A program made the translations under genes and the position numbers. 24,728 bases of DNA from an uncultured Rhodospirillales bacterium (lineage in GTDB: Bacteria > Pseudomonadota > Alphaproteobacteria > Rhodospirillales > Casp-alpha2). The stretch spans positions 1 to 24,728 of the forward strand of contig CALJEW010000171.1 of the NCBI GenBank assembly GCA_938074585.1, given 5' to 3'. This document shows, piece after piece, positions 1-7,608 of the stretch. The notes below the pieces were generated by a model. That model worked only from the letters and a program-made list of their open reading frames with translations, was not told where the DNA came from and ran no database searches. The first letter of the stretch is position 1. Every line of letters starts with the position of its first letter.

Positions 1-569
1 AAGCTGTGTTCGAAGTATTGGAGAAAAAATGGGGGACCTTTGATTTTATTGTCCATGCCATTGCTTACTCGAACAAAGACGAGCTTAAAGGCAAATATGT
101 AAACACCAGCCGTGAAAACTTCCTAATGACCATGGATATTAGCTGCTTTTCATTCACGGCCATCGCTAAACATGCCGAGCCCTTGTTGAATTCCGGTGGT
201 AGTTTGATCAGCTTAAGCTTTTCAGGTGCCGAGCGGGTAATGCCCAATTACAATGTGATGGGCGTTGCTAAAGCGGCCCTTGAAGCCAGTGTACGTTATT
301 TGGCAGCAGATTTTGGCAGCAAAGATATCCGAGTTAATGCTATTTCAGCAGGTCCCATGCGGACCTTGGCTGGAAGTGCGATTGGTGGCGCGCGTGATAT
401 TTTACGTTATAGCCAAGATGCAGCCCCATTGAGCCGTGAATTGCAATTGCAAGATATTGGGGGTGCAGCGCTCTATTTGCTGTCTGATTTATCGGCGAGT
501 GTTACCGGCGAAGTTCATCATGTAGATAGCGGCTTTAACATTATTGGTATGCCCCACAATCGTAATTAA
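1..569 (+). CDS. fabI: Enoyl-[acyl-carrier-protein] reductase (NADH), FabI, 5' end outside window
   Basis: FabI reduces the trans-2 double bond of enoyl-ACP in the last step of each fatty-acid elongation cycle, in the cytosol. The reading frame is open from the first base, so the N-terminal NAD-binding half lies upstream. The GTG at 6 is an internal valine codon, not a start. Family marks are the AxxYSN segment after strand 4, the GAERVMPNYNVMGVAKAA active-site helix with the second catalytic Tyr and the Lys, the RVNAISAGP(M)RTLA loop, and the C-terminal GEVHHVDSGFNI. The first of the two FabI active-site tyrosines (E. coli Tyr146, in LSYLGAER) is Phe here (LSFSGAER). In many alphaproteobacteria fabA-fabB-fabI lies beside irr, which fits the next gene. 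Identity is nearly certain; the Tyr-to-Phe change may mark a paralogue. Confidence 0.95.
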   Translation, partial: AVFEVLEKKWGTFDFIVHAIAYSNKDELKGKYVNTSRENFLMTMDISCFSFTAIAKHAEPLLNSGGSLISLSFSGAERVMPNYNVMGVAKAALEASVRYLAADFGSKDIRVNAISAGPMRTLAGSAIGGARDILRYSQDAAPLSRELQLQDIGGAALYLLSDLSASVTGEVHHVDSGFNIIGMPHNRN

Positions 570-634
570 AGTTCAACTTATTGTCGAACACGCTTTTGCC
601 ATTTTTTTTCATGGGTAAAAGTTGGTAAAAATCT

Positions 635-658
635 AAAAATACAGTAATCGCTGTTTTT
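635..658 (+). terminator. Weak hairpin between fabI and irr
   Basis: ACAG (641-644) and CTGT (651-654) form a 4-bp stem around a 6-base loop. It is flanked by A-rich and T-rich sides that extend it after one mismatch, and the 3' side ends in a T run. It could be the fabI terminator, but the stem is short and AT-rich, so the call is weak. The rest of the 117-bp gap must also hold the irr promoter; no clear -35/-10 pair was found. Confidence 0.25.
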
Positions 659-686
659 GGTAAGATTATTACTTGGATAATTAAGC

Positions 687-1118
687 ATGGATGTCTATAT
701 TAAAAGGATGAAAACTGAACGCTCATTCACGAACGTTATTGCTAGGTTGCGGGACGTTAATTTACGCCCTACACGTCAACGTATTGCCTTAGCTAAAATG
801 TTATTTGACGGTGATAATCGGCATATAACTGCTGAAATGTTGTATCAGGAAACCCAAAATACAAATATGAGAATTTCATTGGCTACGATTTATAATACGT
901 TAAACCAATTCACCAGTGTTGGTTTGTTGCGTGAAATTGTTGTTGATTCTCAGCGGTGTTATTTTGATACAAACACAACAGACCATCATCATTTTTTCTT
1001 TGAAAAAACTAATGAACTTAAAGACATCGAAGTGGGTGATGTAGTTTTGGCGACAGTTCCGCTTGCACCAGATGGAACCGTTATTAAGCGAATTGATGTG
1101 GTTTTGCGCGTAGAATAA
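687..1118 (+). CDS. irr: Iron response regulator Irr, Fur family
   Basis: Irr is the alphaproteobacterial Fur-family transcription factor that senses iron through haem and controls haem synthesis, iron uptake and iron-using enzymes. The 143-residue protein has the Fur winged helix (RPTRQRIALAKML at 27-39, then the recognition region SLATIYNTLNQF at 64-75). It also has the three-histidine run H100-H102 after YFDTNTTD, typical of Irr and its second haem site. The C-terminal Cys pairs of Fur/Zur are absent; the only Cys is C91. The N-terminal Cys-Pro haem motif of Bradyrhizobium Irr is also absent, as in many other Irr proteins. The start at 687 has GGATAA upstream; an ATG at 708 is possible but has AAAAGG directly against it. 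The rubrerythrin locus that follows is a plausible target. Confidence 0.9.
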   Translation: MDVYIKRMKTERSFTNVIARLRDVNLRPTRQRIALAKMLFDGDNRHITAEMLYQETQNTNMRISLATIYNTLNQFTSVGLLREIVVDSQRCYFDTNTTDHHHFFFEKTNELKDIEVGDVVLATVPLAPDGTVIKRIDVVLRVE

Positions 1119-1143
1119 TCTTTATAAACCAACACCTTATATG

Positions 1144-1163
1144 TTTTATTAGAATTCATAAAA
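1144..1163. promoter_or_regulatory. Possible Irr-type operator upstream of rubrerythrin
   Basis: TTTTAT (1144-1149) and ATAAAA (1158-1163) are exact inverted repeats with an 8-base centre that includes GAATTC. The core TTAGAATTCATAA resembles the Irr/ICE type of box (TTAGAA..TTCTAA) with one extra A on the right half. It ends 5 bp before the -35 box of the rubrerythrin promoter and lies just behind the irr gene. The match was made by eye, so regulation by Irr is inferred. Confidence 0.35.
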
Positions 1164-1168
1164 CCATA

Positions 1169-1196
1169 TTGACATAGAGCAGTTTGTATACATAGT
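1169..1196 (+). promoter_or_regulatory. Probable sigma-70 promoter of rubrerythrin
   Basis: A perfect -35 box TTGACA (1169-1174) is followed after 16 bp by CATAGT (1191-1196), which matches TATAAT at four of six positions. A TATACA at 1187 is a better -10 by sequence but sits only 12 bp from the -35. Transcription from here would give a 5' leader of about 85 nt before the rubrerythrin ATG. Confidence 0.45.
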
Positions 1197-1278
1197 GTAA
1201 AGAGGGTTAAAGGATCAATTTCGGTGTATGGCCGTTGTTTGTTTATATCAAACCCAAAATTTTTTTATGTCATTAAAT

Positions 1279-1284
1279 GGAGGG
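1279..1284 (+). promoter_or_regulatory. Ribosome binding site that fixes the rubrerythrin start
   Basis: GGAGGG lies 4 bases before the ATG at 1289. It overlaps another in-frame ATG at 1277, so the upstream ATG cannot use it and the downstream ATG is the real start. Confidence 0.75.
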
Positions 1285-1288
1285 CGAA

Positions 1289-1708
1289 ATGCCAGCACTT
1301 AAAGGAACTCAGACAGAACAAAATCTTAAAGATGCGTTTGCTGGAGAATCTCAAGCAAATCGTCGTTATCTTTATTTTGCTCAAAAAGCGGATATCGAAG
1401 GCTACAACGACATTGCAGTTGTTTTCCGCTCAACTGCCGAAGGTGAAACTGGACACGCTCACGGTCACTTGGAGTTTTTAGAAGAAACAGGCGATCCCGC
1501 AACTGGCCTTCCAATTGGTTCGACGGATTTGAACTTGAAAGCTGCTGTTGCTGGCGAAACCCACGAATACACAGATATGTATCCTGGTATGGCTAAATCA
1601 GCACGCGAGGAAGGTTTAGATGAAATCGCAGATTGGTTCGAGACTTTGGCGAAAGCTGAAAAATCCCACGCCGGCCGTTTCCAAAAAGCTTTGGACACGA
1701 TGGATTAA
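1289..1708 (+). CDS. Rubrerythrin, short form without rubredoxin domain
   Basis: A diiron ferritin-like four-helix protein expected to reduce hydrogen peroxide to water in the cytosol. The 139 residues contain the complete ligand set of the rubrerythrin diiron site: E20, E53 and H56 (ExxH), E90 and E93, and E124 and H127 (ExxH). Classical rubrerythrins are about 190 residues and end in a rubredoxin [FeCys4] domain. This one has no cysteine at all, so electrons must come from another protein. The Fe-S/CCG protein encoded downstream is a natural candidate, but that is inference. The ATG at 1289 is preferred over 1277 because GGAGGG is placed for it. A strong promoter-like element lies upstream and a strong terminator downstream. 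Confidence 0.92.
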   Translation: MPALKGTQTEQNLKDAFAGESQANRRYLYFAQKADIEGYNDIAVVFRSTAEGETGHAHGHLEFLEETGDPATGLPIGSTDLNLKAAVAGETHEYTDMYPGMAKSAREEGLDEIADWFETLAKAEKSHAGRFQKALDTMD

Positions 1709-1739
1709 GGCAATCGTGGGTTGATCATTTAAGATTAAG

Positions 1740-1775
1740 CGGGGGGGCCATGTTTGGTGCCCCCGTTGTTGTTTT
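1740..1775 (+). terminator. Strong intrinsic terminator after rubrerythrin
   Basis: CGGGGG (1740-1745) pairs with CCCCCG (1760-1765). Inside, CCA (1748-1750) pairs with TGG (1755-1757). A T-rich tail (TTGTTGTTTT) follows. This should end most rubrerythrin transcripts before the Fe-S gene, leaving that gene with read-through or its own promoter. Confidence 0.8.
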
Positions 1776-1845
1776 GATGCTAAACAGAAGTGTATGATAT
1801 TATTCGTGATAGTGGCTTTGCGGCAATATAAATAAGATTAAGTAT

Positions 1846-1872
1846 TTTAGACGACTCAAAAATTACTCTAAA
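1846..1872. promoter_or_regulatory. Inverted repeat TTTAGA-N15-TCTAAA before the Fe-S protein gene
   Basis: TTTAGA at 1846-1851 and TCTAAA at 1867-1872 are exact inverted repeats 15 bases apart, 30 bp before the start codon at 1903. Each arm matches an Irr/ICE half-site, but the spacing is wider than in the usual palindrome. It may be an operator or a chance repeat in AT-rich DNA. Confidence 0.25.
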
Positions 1873-1902
1873 CACTCTACGATTGAATTAAGTGAGCATT
1901 TT

Positions 1903-3237
1903 ATGAACGAAGGTAGTTTAGAAGCCCCCACTCGACATGTGATTGCATGGCGGGAGGAAGATTTTTATGATACTCAAAAATTAGACGTTGAGCTGCGTCG
2001 GGTTTTTGATATTTGCCATGGATGCAGACGCTGCTTTAATTTATGTGATAGCTTCCCTAAGTTATTCGATTTAATTGATGGTTCAGAATCAGGCGAATTA
2101 GACACCGTATCATCTATTGATTTTAAGCCGGTTATCGACGCATGCACGATGTGCGATATGTGTTTCATGAGTAAATGCCCTTATGTGCCGCCGCATGAAT
2201 TTGATTTGGATTTCCCCCATTTAATTTTGCGCGCTCGCGCCATAGAGGCCCACGAAAAAGAAATTGGGTTTGCAGCCAAGCAACTAACAAAGACCGATCG
2301 GAATGGTAAATGGGCAGCGCCTGTTTCTGGCATTGCAAATTGGGCATCAAAGCGTGGGAATTCTTTGACGCGCCCTGTTATGGAAGCCACCTTAGGAATA
2401 CATGCGGACGCTGAATTACCAAAATTTACATCAAAACCGTTCTCAAGCATGAACAATCAAGCGCCAACTGTAAATGTAGATGCGCCTGCGTATGGCCGGA
2501 AAGCCGTTTTATACGCGACTTGTTTCACGACATATAATAATCCTGAAATTGGAATAAGTGCGCGGGCTGTACTGGCGCATAATGGGGTAGAAACCAAAAT
2601 TGTTTACCCGAAATGCTGTGGAATGCCGCAATTGGAACAAGGCGACATTGCGGGTGTTGCAGCTACCGCTACTGATGTTGCCGAAACGCTTAAGCCATGG
2701 ATCGAAAAAGGCTATGACGTTATCGCCTTGGTTCCGTCTTGCGCGTTAATGCTGAAGTTCGAGTGGCCGTTGATTATTCCTGAAAATGTAGACGTTCAAA
2801 GTTTAAGCAAAGCAACGTTTGATATTACGGAATACATAGTCAGCATTGGTAAAAAAGAAGGCATGGCCGATGGGTTGAGCCAATTAAACGGAGGTGTAAG
2901 TGTTCATATTTCATGCCATTCGCGGGCCCAAAATATGGGTCAAAAAGGAGCTGAAATGTTACGCCTAATTCCGGATACGGATGTTGATGTAATTGAGCGG
3001 TGTTCGGGGCATGGTGGCTCGTGGGGAATTATGATAGATAACTTTGACGTGGCCCTTAAAATTGGAAAACCAGTAGCCAGAAAGGTTGCAGAAAAAGCGG
3101 CCCGGCATATCGTTTCTGAATGCCCCTTAGCACGAGAGCATATTTTACAAGGGGTCGAGAGGATAAATGAAAAACCCGCTGACGTTTCCCAAGTCCAGCA
3201 TCCAATTCAGTTATTGGCATTAGCATACGATTTATAA
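1903..3237 (+). CDS. Two-[4Fe-4S] CCG-domain oxidoreductase (GlpC/HdrB-like), rubrerythrin-associated
   Basis: A soluble electron-transfer protein related to GlpC and heterodisulfide reductase subunits. The N-terminus carries two cluster motifs: C38/C41/C44/C48 (CHGCRRCFNLC) and C81/C84/C87/C92. The second has four residues before the last Cys and runs into CPYVPPHEF, a mark of the rubrerythrin-associated branch. The C-terminal half has two cysteine-rich CCG-type repeats, with KCCGMPQLEQGD and the variant RCSGHGGSWG. No membrane segment was seen. A GTGAG ribosome site lies six bases before the ATG. The gene sits between rubrerythrin and a DUF3501 gene, an order I recall from other alphaproteobacteria. 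A role as electron donor to rubrerythrin is inferred from that association; the substrate is unknown. Confidence 0.85.
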   Translation: MNEGSLEAPTRHVIAWREEDFYDTQKLDVELRRVFDICHGCRRCFNLCDSFPKLFDLIDGSESGELDTVSSIDFKPVIDACTMCDMCFMSKCPYVPPHEFDLDFPHLILRARAIEAHEKEIGFAAKQLTKTDRNGKWAAPVSGIANWASKRGNSLTRPVMEATLGIHADAELPKFTSKPFSSMNNQAPTVNVDAPAYGRKAVLYATCFTTYNNPEIGISARAVLAHNGVETKIVYPKCCGMPQLEQGDIAGVAATATDVAETLKPWIEKGYDVIALVPSCALMLKFEWPLIIPENVDVQSLSKATFDITEYIVSIGKKEGMADGLSQLNGGVSVHISCHSRAQNMGQKGAEMLRLIPDTDVDVIERCSGHGGSWGIMIDNFDVALKIGKPVARKVAEKAARHIVSECPLAREHILQGVERINEKPADVSQVQHPIQLLALAYDL

Positions 3238-3248
3238 GTGAAAGATTT

Positions 3249-3848
3249 ATGATGGCTCAAAAAACAGAAATATCCCGCAACGATCTGATGTCGATGACGA
3301 ATTATGAAGCTGAACGCAAAGAACGTAGAACAAAAATGTCGGCTTTAAAGCGCAATCGGCGTATATCAATTGGGCCTGATGCGACGTTTTATTTCGAATC
3401 CTATGCGACGATGTTTCATCAAATCCATGAAATGCTGTGGATCGAAAAAGGTGGAGAAGCACAAATATCCGATGAATTGGAAGCGTATAACCCGTTAATT
3501 CCAAAGGGCCGTGAATTGGTCGCAACTCTGATGTTTGAAATTGATGATGAAAATCGACGAGCACGTTTTTTAGCGGGTTTGGGGGGTATTGAAAAAACGG
3601 TATCTATTGCCTTTAATGGCCAAAACCCCGTTCTGGCAAAACCCGAAGAAGATATTGACCGGACCACTGCAGACGGCAAAGCTTCGGCGATTCAGTTTTT
3701 GCACTTCCCTTTTGATGCAGACCAAATAACTTTGTTTAAAGATAAAAGTGTACGAATAACGCTTGAGATTGCCCATGCAAAATACGGCCATATAGCTATT
3801 TTATCAGCTGATGCTAGGGACGCATTAATGTCAGATTTTATTGTATAG
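3249..3848 (+). CDS. DUF3501 family protein
   Basis: A 199-residue cytosolic protein of unknown function. The family is recognised from the N-terminal YEAERKERRTKMSALKRNRR, the strand ISIGPDATFYFES, the helix FHQIHEMLWIEK, and AYNPLIPKGRELVATLMFEI. It has no cysteine and no obvious catalytic motif. It starts 11 bases after the Fe-S gene and is surely co-transcribed with it. Two ATG codons in a row (3249 and 3252) make the exact start uncertain by one residue. Family members usually neighbour rubrerythrin and the CCG-domain Fe-S protein, so a helper role in that redox pathway is likely but unproven. It ends 11 bp from the convergent SH3 gene with no terminator visible between them. Confidence 0.85.
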   Translation: MMAQKTEISRNDLMSMTNYEAERKERRTKMSALKRNRRISIGPDATFYFESYATMFHQIHEMLWIEKGGEAQISDELEAYNPLIPKGRELVATLMFEIDDENRRARFLAGLGGIEKTVSIAFNGQNPVLAKPEEDIDRTTADGKASAIQFLHFPFDADQITLFKDKSVRITLEIAHAKYGHIAILSADARDALMSDFIV

Positions 3849-3859
3849 AGGTTGTGGGA

Positions 3860-4378
3860 TTATTTAATTTGTTCGCCGTGGTAGATACCCCAAACATCGA
3901 CGCGGCGTAACCATCCACTAATACTGCCCACTTCAACTTGGCACCAGTTCGACGATTTTTCACATTCTGTAACGTGGCCAATGACACCTGGCTCTAATGA
4001 GGCCCGTGCTGAACTGTCGCTGTTTGCAGTGCGGCGAACAGTTCTTGTCGATCCAATAACAATAAACCGGCGTTTACCGCTCAGCATCGATTGATGTATC
4101 CAGCCTTGAGCACCCTGCCAATCGCGTACTTTGCGCCATGTTCCATATTCTGCAATAATTTCGACGGGTAATCCTTGGCGCTTGTAAACCCATTCGACTG
4201 GATATTGAACACCCGGTCCCGTGCGCATATTTACTTCATCAGCCCGTAAGCTGACAAATCGGGGTAGGGGTAATCCGGAGCTGTGGTTTTGAGCAAACGT
4301 TGGCAAGCCAATAACATGCAATGATGCCATAAAATAAAATGCCATAATAAAGCGGGCTATGGGGAGGCGTTTGAACAT
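3860..4378 (-). CDS. Exported protein with two bacterial SH3-like domains
   Basis: A 172-residue periplasmic protein of unknown partner. The chosen ATG (4378) gives a typical signal peptide: a short KR-containing start, a hydrophobic core to about residue 25 and a cleavage site after FA-Q near residue 30. The open frame runs further upstream only from a TTG, which would bury the signal. Two SH3b-like repeats follow: one with ADEVNMRTGPG and GWIHQSML, the second with SARASLEPGVIG and GWLRRVDVWG. Cysteines six residues apart (CEKSSNWC) in the second repeat could form a disulfide. Such proteins often bind cell-wall peptides. In related bacteria a similar gene lies beside the D-2-hydroxyacid dehydrogenase; here a hydrolase gene comes between. 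Confidence 0.8.
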   Translation of the reverse strand: MFKRLPIARFIMAFYFMASLHVIGLPTFAQNHSSGLPLPRFVSLRADEVNMRTGPGVQYPVEWVYKRQGLPVEIIAEYGTWRKVRDWQGAQGWIHQSMLSGKRRFIVIGSTRTVRRTANSDSSARASLEPGVIGHVTECEKSSNWCQVEVGSISGWLRRVDVWGIYHGEQIK

Positions 4379-4484
4379 AACGTAGAAAAATCCTAATAGC
4401 GTATCTAATAAGGCGGGCTTATAACTGTCCAATATATAAAGTATATCAGCTCGGAATTTACGAGCAGTTAACAGAACTGATTAT

Positions 4485-5624
4485 TTAAAACTGACTATCA
4501 GTTAAAAACGGTAATAAGTGCTTTAAAACGGCATTGGGTTGCTCTTGTTGAACCCAATGGCCAGCGCCCTCTACAAGATGACATCCGCGCATATTTGTGC
4601 AGGCATGATTTTGCATTTGTTCTAAATCTCCGGGTTTTTGATAGATGCCCCAGTCTTTATTACCTGCAATAAACAGTGATGGCTGGTTGATTGTAAGTCC
4701 TAAAAAGAGTTTTAAATCTTGTGTATTAAGTCCACTTGTGACGCATCGGTACCATTGAAACCCACCTTGGAAGCCTGTATGTGCGTAGGTGTTACTATAT
4801 ACGTGTAGCTCTTCCTCGGTGAGCCATTCACACAAAGCAATTTCTTCTGAACTTGGCATTTCTTGGGCAACGGTTTCTGCCATTCCTTGATCTGAATCCA
4901 TAATATAATAAGTCGGCATTTCGGCGACGGCTTCGGCCGTCCAACCCAACAAGGGGGCTGGAGTATTCCCCGCCCAATCGGCACTTTTGTGATGATAATA
5001 CGCCCGCATAAAATCATGAACCCCTTGCGGACAATTTTTCATGTTATCATTAGCTTCGGAGGATGAATAATACCATTGATAATGTTTACGAGGGCGCGGA
5101 AGAGCCGCTAATTGTTCATGGATATCGGGTCCTGTCGCTTGGCTACCGTTGGACCCAAACAAGACGGATGCAGAACCTGCGAAGGGGGCACTCATTAATG
5201 CAACTGATTTGAAAACATCGGGACGAATTAAAGAACAATATGACGCGACTGGTGAGCCAAAATCATGTCCAATAACGCTGTGAACGGTTCGAATGCCAAG
5301 AACACCAAGCAAACCCAAAACATCTGTGACGAGGTTAGTAAAACGGAACGGCTGCAAATCCCCATTGTAGTCTGAGCTCCAACCGGTGGTTTGCCCATAT
5401 CCCCTTTGGTCGGGTGCAATCACATGAAAGCCTGCCTGGGCAAGAGGAAGCATGATTTTACGCCAGCTATAAGCCAATTCGGGGAATCCATGTAAAAGCA
5501 GGATACATGGCTGGTCATTCGCTTCAGTGAAGCCGGCTTCAAGTATATGCATGTTTAGGCCATTTGTATTATCTACGAAGCGAGATCTAATTCCAGGTAG
5601 GAGCGGTAATTGTAGACTGTTCAT
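4485..5624 (-). CDS. Alpha/beta hydrolase, epoxide-hydrolase type
   Basis: A 379-residue soluble hydrolase that probably opens epoxides through an Asp-ester intermediate. It shows the oxyanion-hole motif HGFPE (45-49), the nucleophile elbow GHDFGS with Asp121, the acid region AGNKDWGIY, and the catalytic His in GAGHWVQQEQP. The lid region is rich in Tyr and Trp (HYQWYYSS), as needed to hold the epoxide oxygen. An Asp, not a Ser, at the elbow separates it from esterases; haloalkane dehalogenases also use Asp but normally lack HGFPE. The start at 5624 has AGG six bases upstream; the frame extends to 5714 without a better start. No signal peptide was seen. The substrate cannot be told from sequence. 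Confidence 0.85.
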   Translation of the reverse strand: MNSLQLPLLPGIRSRFVDNTNGLNMHILEAGFTEANDQPCILLLHGFPELAYSWRKIMLPLAQAGFHVIAPDQRGYGQTTGWSSDYNGDLQPFRFTNLVTDVLGLLGVLGIRTVHSVIGHDFGSPVASYCSLIRPDVFKSVALMSAPFAGSASVLFGSNGSQATGPDIHEQLAALPRPRKHYQWYYSSSEANDNMKNCPQGVHDFMRAYYHHKSADWAGNTPAPLLGWTAEAVAEMPTYYIMDSDQGMAETVAQEMPSSEEIALCEWLTEEELHVYSNTYAHTGFQGGFQWYRCVTSGLNTQDLKLFLGLTINQPSLFIAGNKDWGIYQKPGDLEQMQNHACTNMRGCHLVEGAGHWVQQEQPNAVLKHLLPFLTDSQF

Positions 5625-5771
5625 GATTGGCCTATCAAAATGACAAATGAAGTAATGAAAAAGAGTATGTATTTTTTGAGTGATTATAGCTGCTAAGGCA
5701 AGCATACTATACAAGTTCGTTTTGGATTACTGTGGTCTGAAGTTGTACCCGATAAAGAAAGGTTTAGATGC

Positions 5772-6758
5772 ATGCAAAACGTGAAACCCCGTGTTGTTGT
5801 AACCCGGAAACTTCCCGATGCGATTGAAACGCGCATGATGGAACTGTTCCAAGTAGAATTGAACTTAGACGATACCCCATTTACGAATAATCGGATGATT
5901 GAAGCTTTAAAGACGGCGGATGTTCTTGTTCCGACAGTAACGGATCACATTGACGCCAGCATTTTGGCTCATGCCGGTGAAAGGTTACGACTGATAGCTA
6001 ACTATGGGGCCGGCGTTGATCACATCGACATGGCAACGGCACGTCAGCGCGGCATTTCAGTAACCAACACACCTGATGTTTTAACCGAAGATACAGCCGA
6101 TATGACAATGGCGCTTATTTTAGCGGTGCCTCGGCGTTTATCCGAAGGCGAGCGGATGTTGCGTTCTGGTGAATGGACCGGTTGGTCGCCCACATCAATG
6201 CAAGGGCACCGGATTAATGGAAAACGTCTAGGGATCATTGGTATGGGGCGGATTGGCCAAGCTGTTGCGAAACGGGCTAAAGGATTTGGACTATCGATCC
6301 ATTACCACAACCGCCAACGGGTGCATGAAGACATTGAGGCTGTTTTGGAAGCCACCTATTGGGAAAGTTTAGACCAAATGTTAGCTCGCATGGATTTTAT
6401 TTCTGTTAATTGCCCACACACCCCAGCAACCTTTCACTTACTTTCCGCCCGACGCCTTAAGTTGCTGCAACCCCATGCGGTTCTTGTAAACACTTCACGC
6501 GGCGAAGTGATCGATGAAAACGCGCTAACACGTATATTGGCTGCAGGTGATATCGGGGGTGCAGGGCTAGATGTATTTGAGAACGAACCAGCAGTAAACC
6601 CTAAGCTTTTAGCCATGGAAAATGTGGTGTTGTTACCACATATGGGTTCTGCAACGTTCGAAGGGCGGATCGATATGGGCGATAAGGTTTTGGTTAATAT
6701 TAAAACCTTTTGTGATGGCCACACCTCGCCGGACCGGGTGTTAAGCGATATTTTTTAA
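5772..6758 (+). CDS. D-2-hydroxyacid dehydrogenase (glyoxylate/hydroxypyruvate reductase-like)
   Basis: An NAD(P)H-dependent reductase of 2-keto acids to D-2-hydroxyacids. The 328 residues hold the Rossmann motif GMGRIG near residue 157 and the catalytic triad R243 (NTSRGEVID), E272 (DVFENEP) and H290 (LLPHMGSAT), with spacing close to that of E. coli SerA. NYGAGVDHID is the substrate-domain signature. The Arg-Gln pair after the second strand (HNRQR) suggests NADPH preference, so glyoxylate/hydroxypyruvate reductase is the most likely activity, though similar enzymes act on other keto acids. AAAGG lies nine bases before the ATG. It is transcribed divergently from the epoxide hydrolase and continues into the nitroreductase after 22 bp. 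Confidence 0.88.
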   Translation: MQNVKPRVVVTRKLPDAIETRMMELFQVELNLDDTPFTNNRMIEALKTADVLVPTVTDHIDASILAHAGERLRLIANYGAGVDHIDMATARQRGISVTNTPDVLTEDTADMTMALILAVPRRLSEGERMLRSGEWTGWSPTSMQGHRINGKRLGIIGMGRIGQAVAKRAKGFGLSIHYHNRQRVHEDIEAVLEATYWESLDQMLARMDFISVNCPHTPATFHLLSARRLKLLQPHAVLVNTSRGEVIDENALTRILAAGDIGGAGLDVFENEPAVNPKLLAMENVVLLPHMGSATFEGRIDMGDKVLVNIKTFCDGHTSPDRVLSDIF

Positions 6759-6780
6759 GCACTAAAATGGGGATGGCGTC

Positions 6781-7608
6781 ATGGTAGCTGAGAACGGATT
6801 AACTGAAGGACGATACGGCTTTGACCTAGAAATCCCAGCAGATGTTCCTGATGGTGTTCAAGCTTTGCTCAATCGCCGTGTGATACGGAAATATAAAACA
6901 AACCCAATCAGCGAACAAACGATGGCACTGTTATTAAGCGCTGCGCAATCGGCACCGACCAAATCAAACTTACAGCAATATTCTATTGTTATTATTCGGG
7001 ACCCTGAAGTGCGGAATGCCGTTTCAGAGTTGGTGCCATCGATGCCATGGGTGAGAAATGCACCCGTGATTGCAATCTTTTTAGGAGACGTCCGGCGCAT
7101 TCGAAGGTTAGCTGAAATCCGGGGTCATACGTATCTGAACAACAATGCAGATACATTTATGAATGCGGCCGTTGACGCAGCACTTGCCATGCAATGCTTT
7201 ATAACAGCAGCGGATTATTTAGGTTTGGGGACGTGTCCGATCAGTTATGTCCGAAACCGGATTGACGATTTGGCCGAAATTCTTGATCTGCCAGATGGTG
7301 TGTTCCCAATTTCTGGTTTGTGTATCGGCTACCCGGATGATGCGGGGTATGTGTCGATGCGATTGCCGCAAAAAGTTGTCGTCCATCAAGACCTATATAA
7401 TGATGACGACTTGGAAACAGATGTTAAAGATTACGACGACCGCAACCACGAACGTTTTGCCCTAACGCCAACTAAACAACGCCATACCGATAAATATGGG
7501 GTTCTTGAAAAATGCACTTGGTCAGAAAATGTTGCGCGACAATTATCCTTGCCTGAGCGCGCTGGATTTGCAGATTATTTAAAGCGTAAGGGAATTAATC
7601 TCGATTAA
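6781..7608 (+). CDS. Nitroreductase family FMN oxidoreductase
   Basis: A 275-residue flavoprotein of the NfsA/Frp-like nitroreductase fold, which uses NAD(P)H to reduce quinones, nitro compounds or flavin. It carries the FMN-phosphate site NRRVIRKYKTNPIS (32-45), the AQSAPTKSNLQQY loop, and the region AADYLGLGTCPISYVRN with the GLCIGYPD turn that forms the second FMN contact. The C-terminal 60 residues, rich in Asp and Lys, form the extension seen in NfsA-like enzymes. It lies 22 bp behind the dehydrogenase and is likely co-transcribed with it. Its TAA (7606-7608) overlaps the stop of the decayed kinase gene on the other strand. The natural substrate is unknown. Confidence 0.85.
   Translation: MVAENGLTEGRYGFDLEIPADVPDGVQALLNRRVIRKYKTNPISEQTMALLLSAAQSAPTKSNLQQYSIVIIRDPEVRNAVSELVPSMPWVRNAPVIAIFLGDVRRIRRLAEIRGHTYLNNNADTFMNAAVDAALAMQCFITAADYLGLGTCPISYVRNRIDDLAEILDLPDGVFPISGLCIGYPDDAGYVSMRLPQKVVVHQDLYNDDDLETDVKDYDDRNHERFALTPTKQRHTDKYGVLEKCTWSENVARQLSLPERAGFADYLKRKGINLD

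Noticed and set aside
1237..1253. GTTTG/CAAAC hairpin in the rubrerythrin leader as a riboswitch
   Set aside because: A 5-bp AT-rich stem alone does not support a regulatory RNA; no known riboswitch core was seen.
1224..1481. 85-codon frame overlapping the rubrerythrin start
   Set aside because: It is out of frame with rubrerythrin, which has complete diiron ligands and a good ribosome site.
3247..3564. 105-codon frame opposite the DUF3501 gene
   Set aside because: It lies antisense within a well-supported family protein and encodes nothing recognisable.
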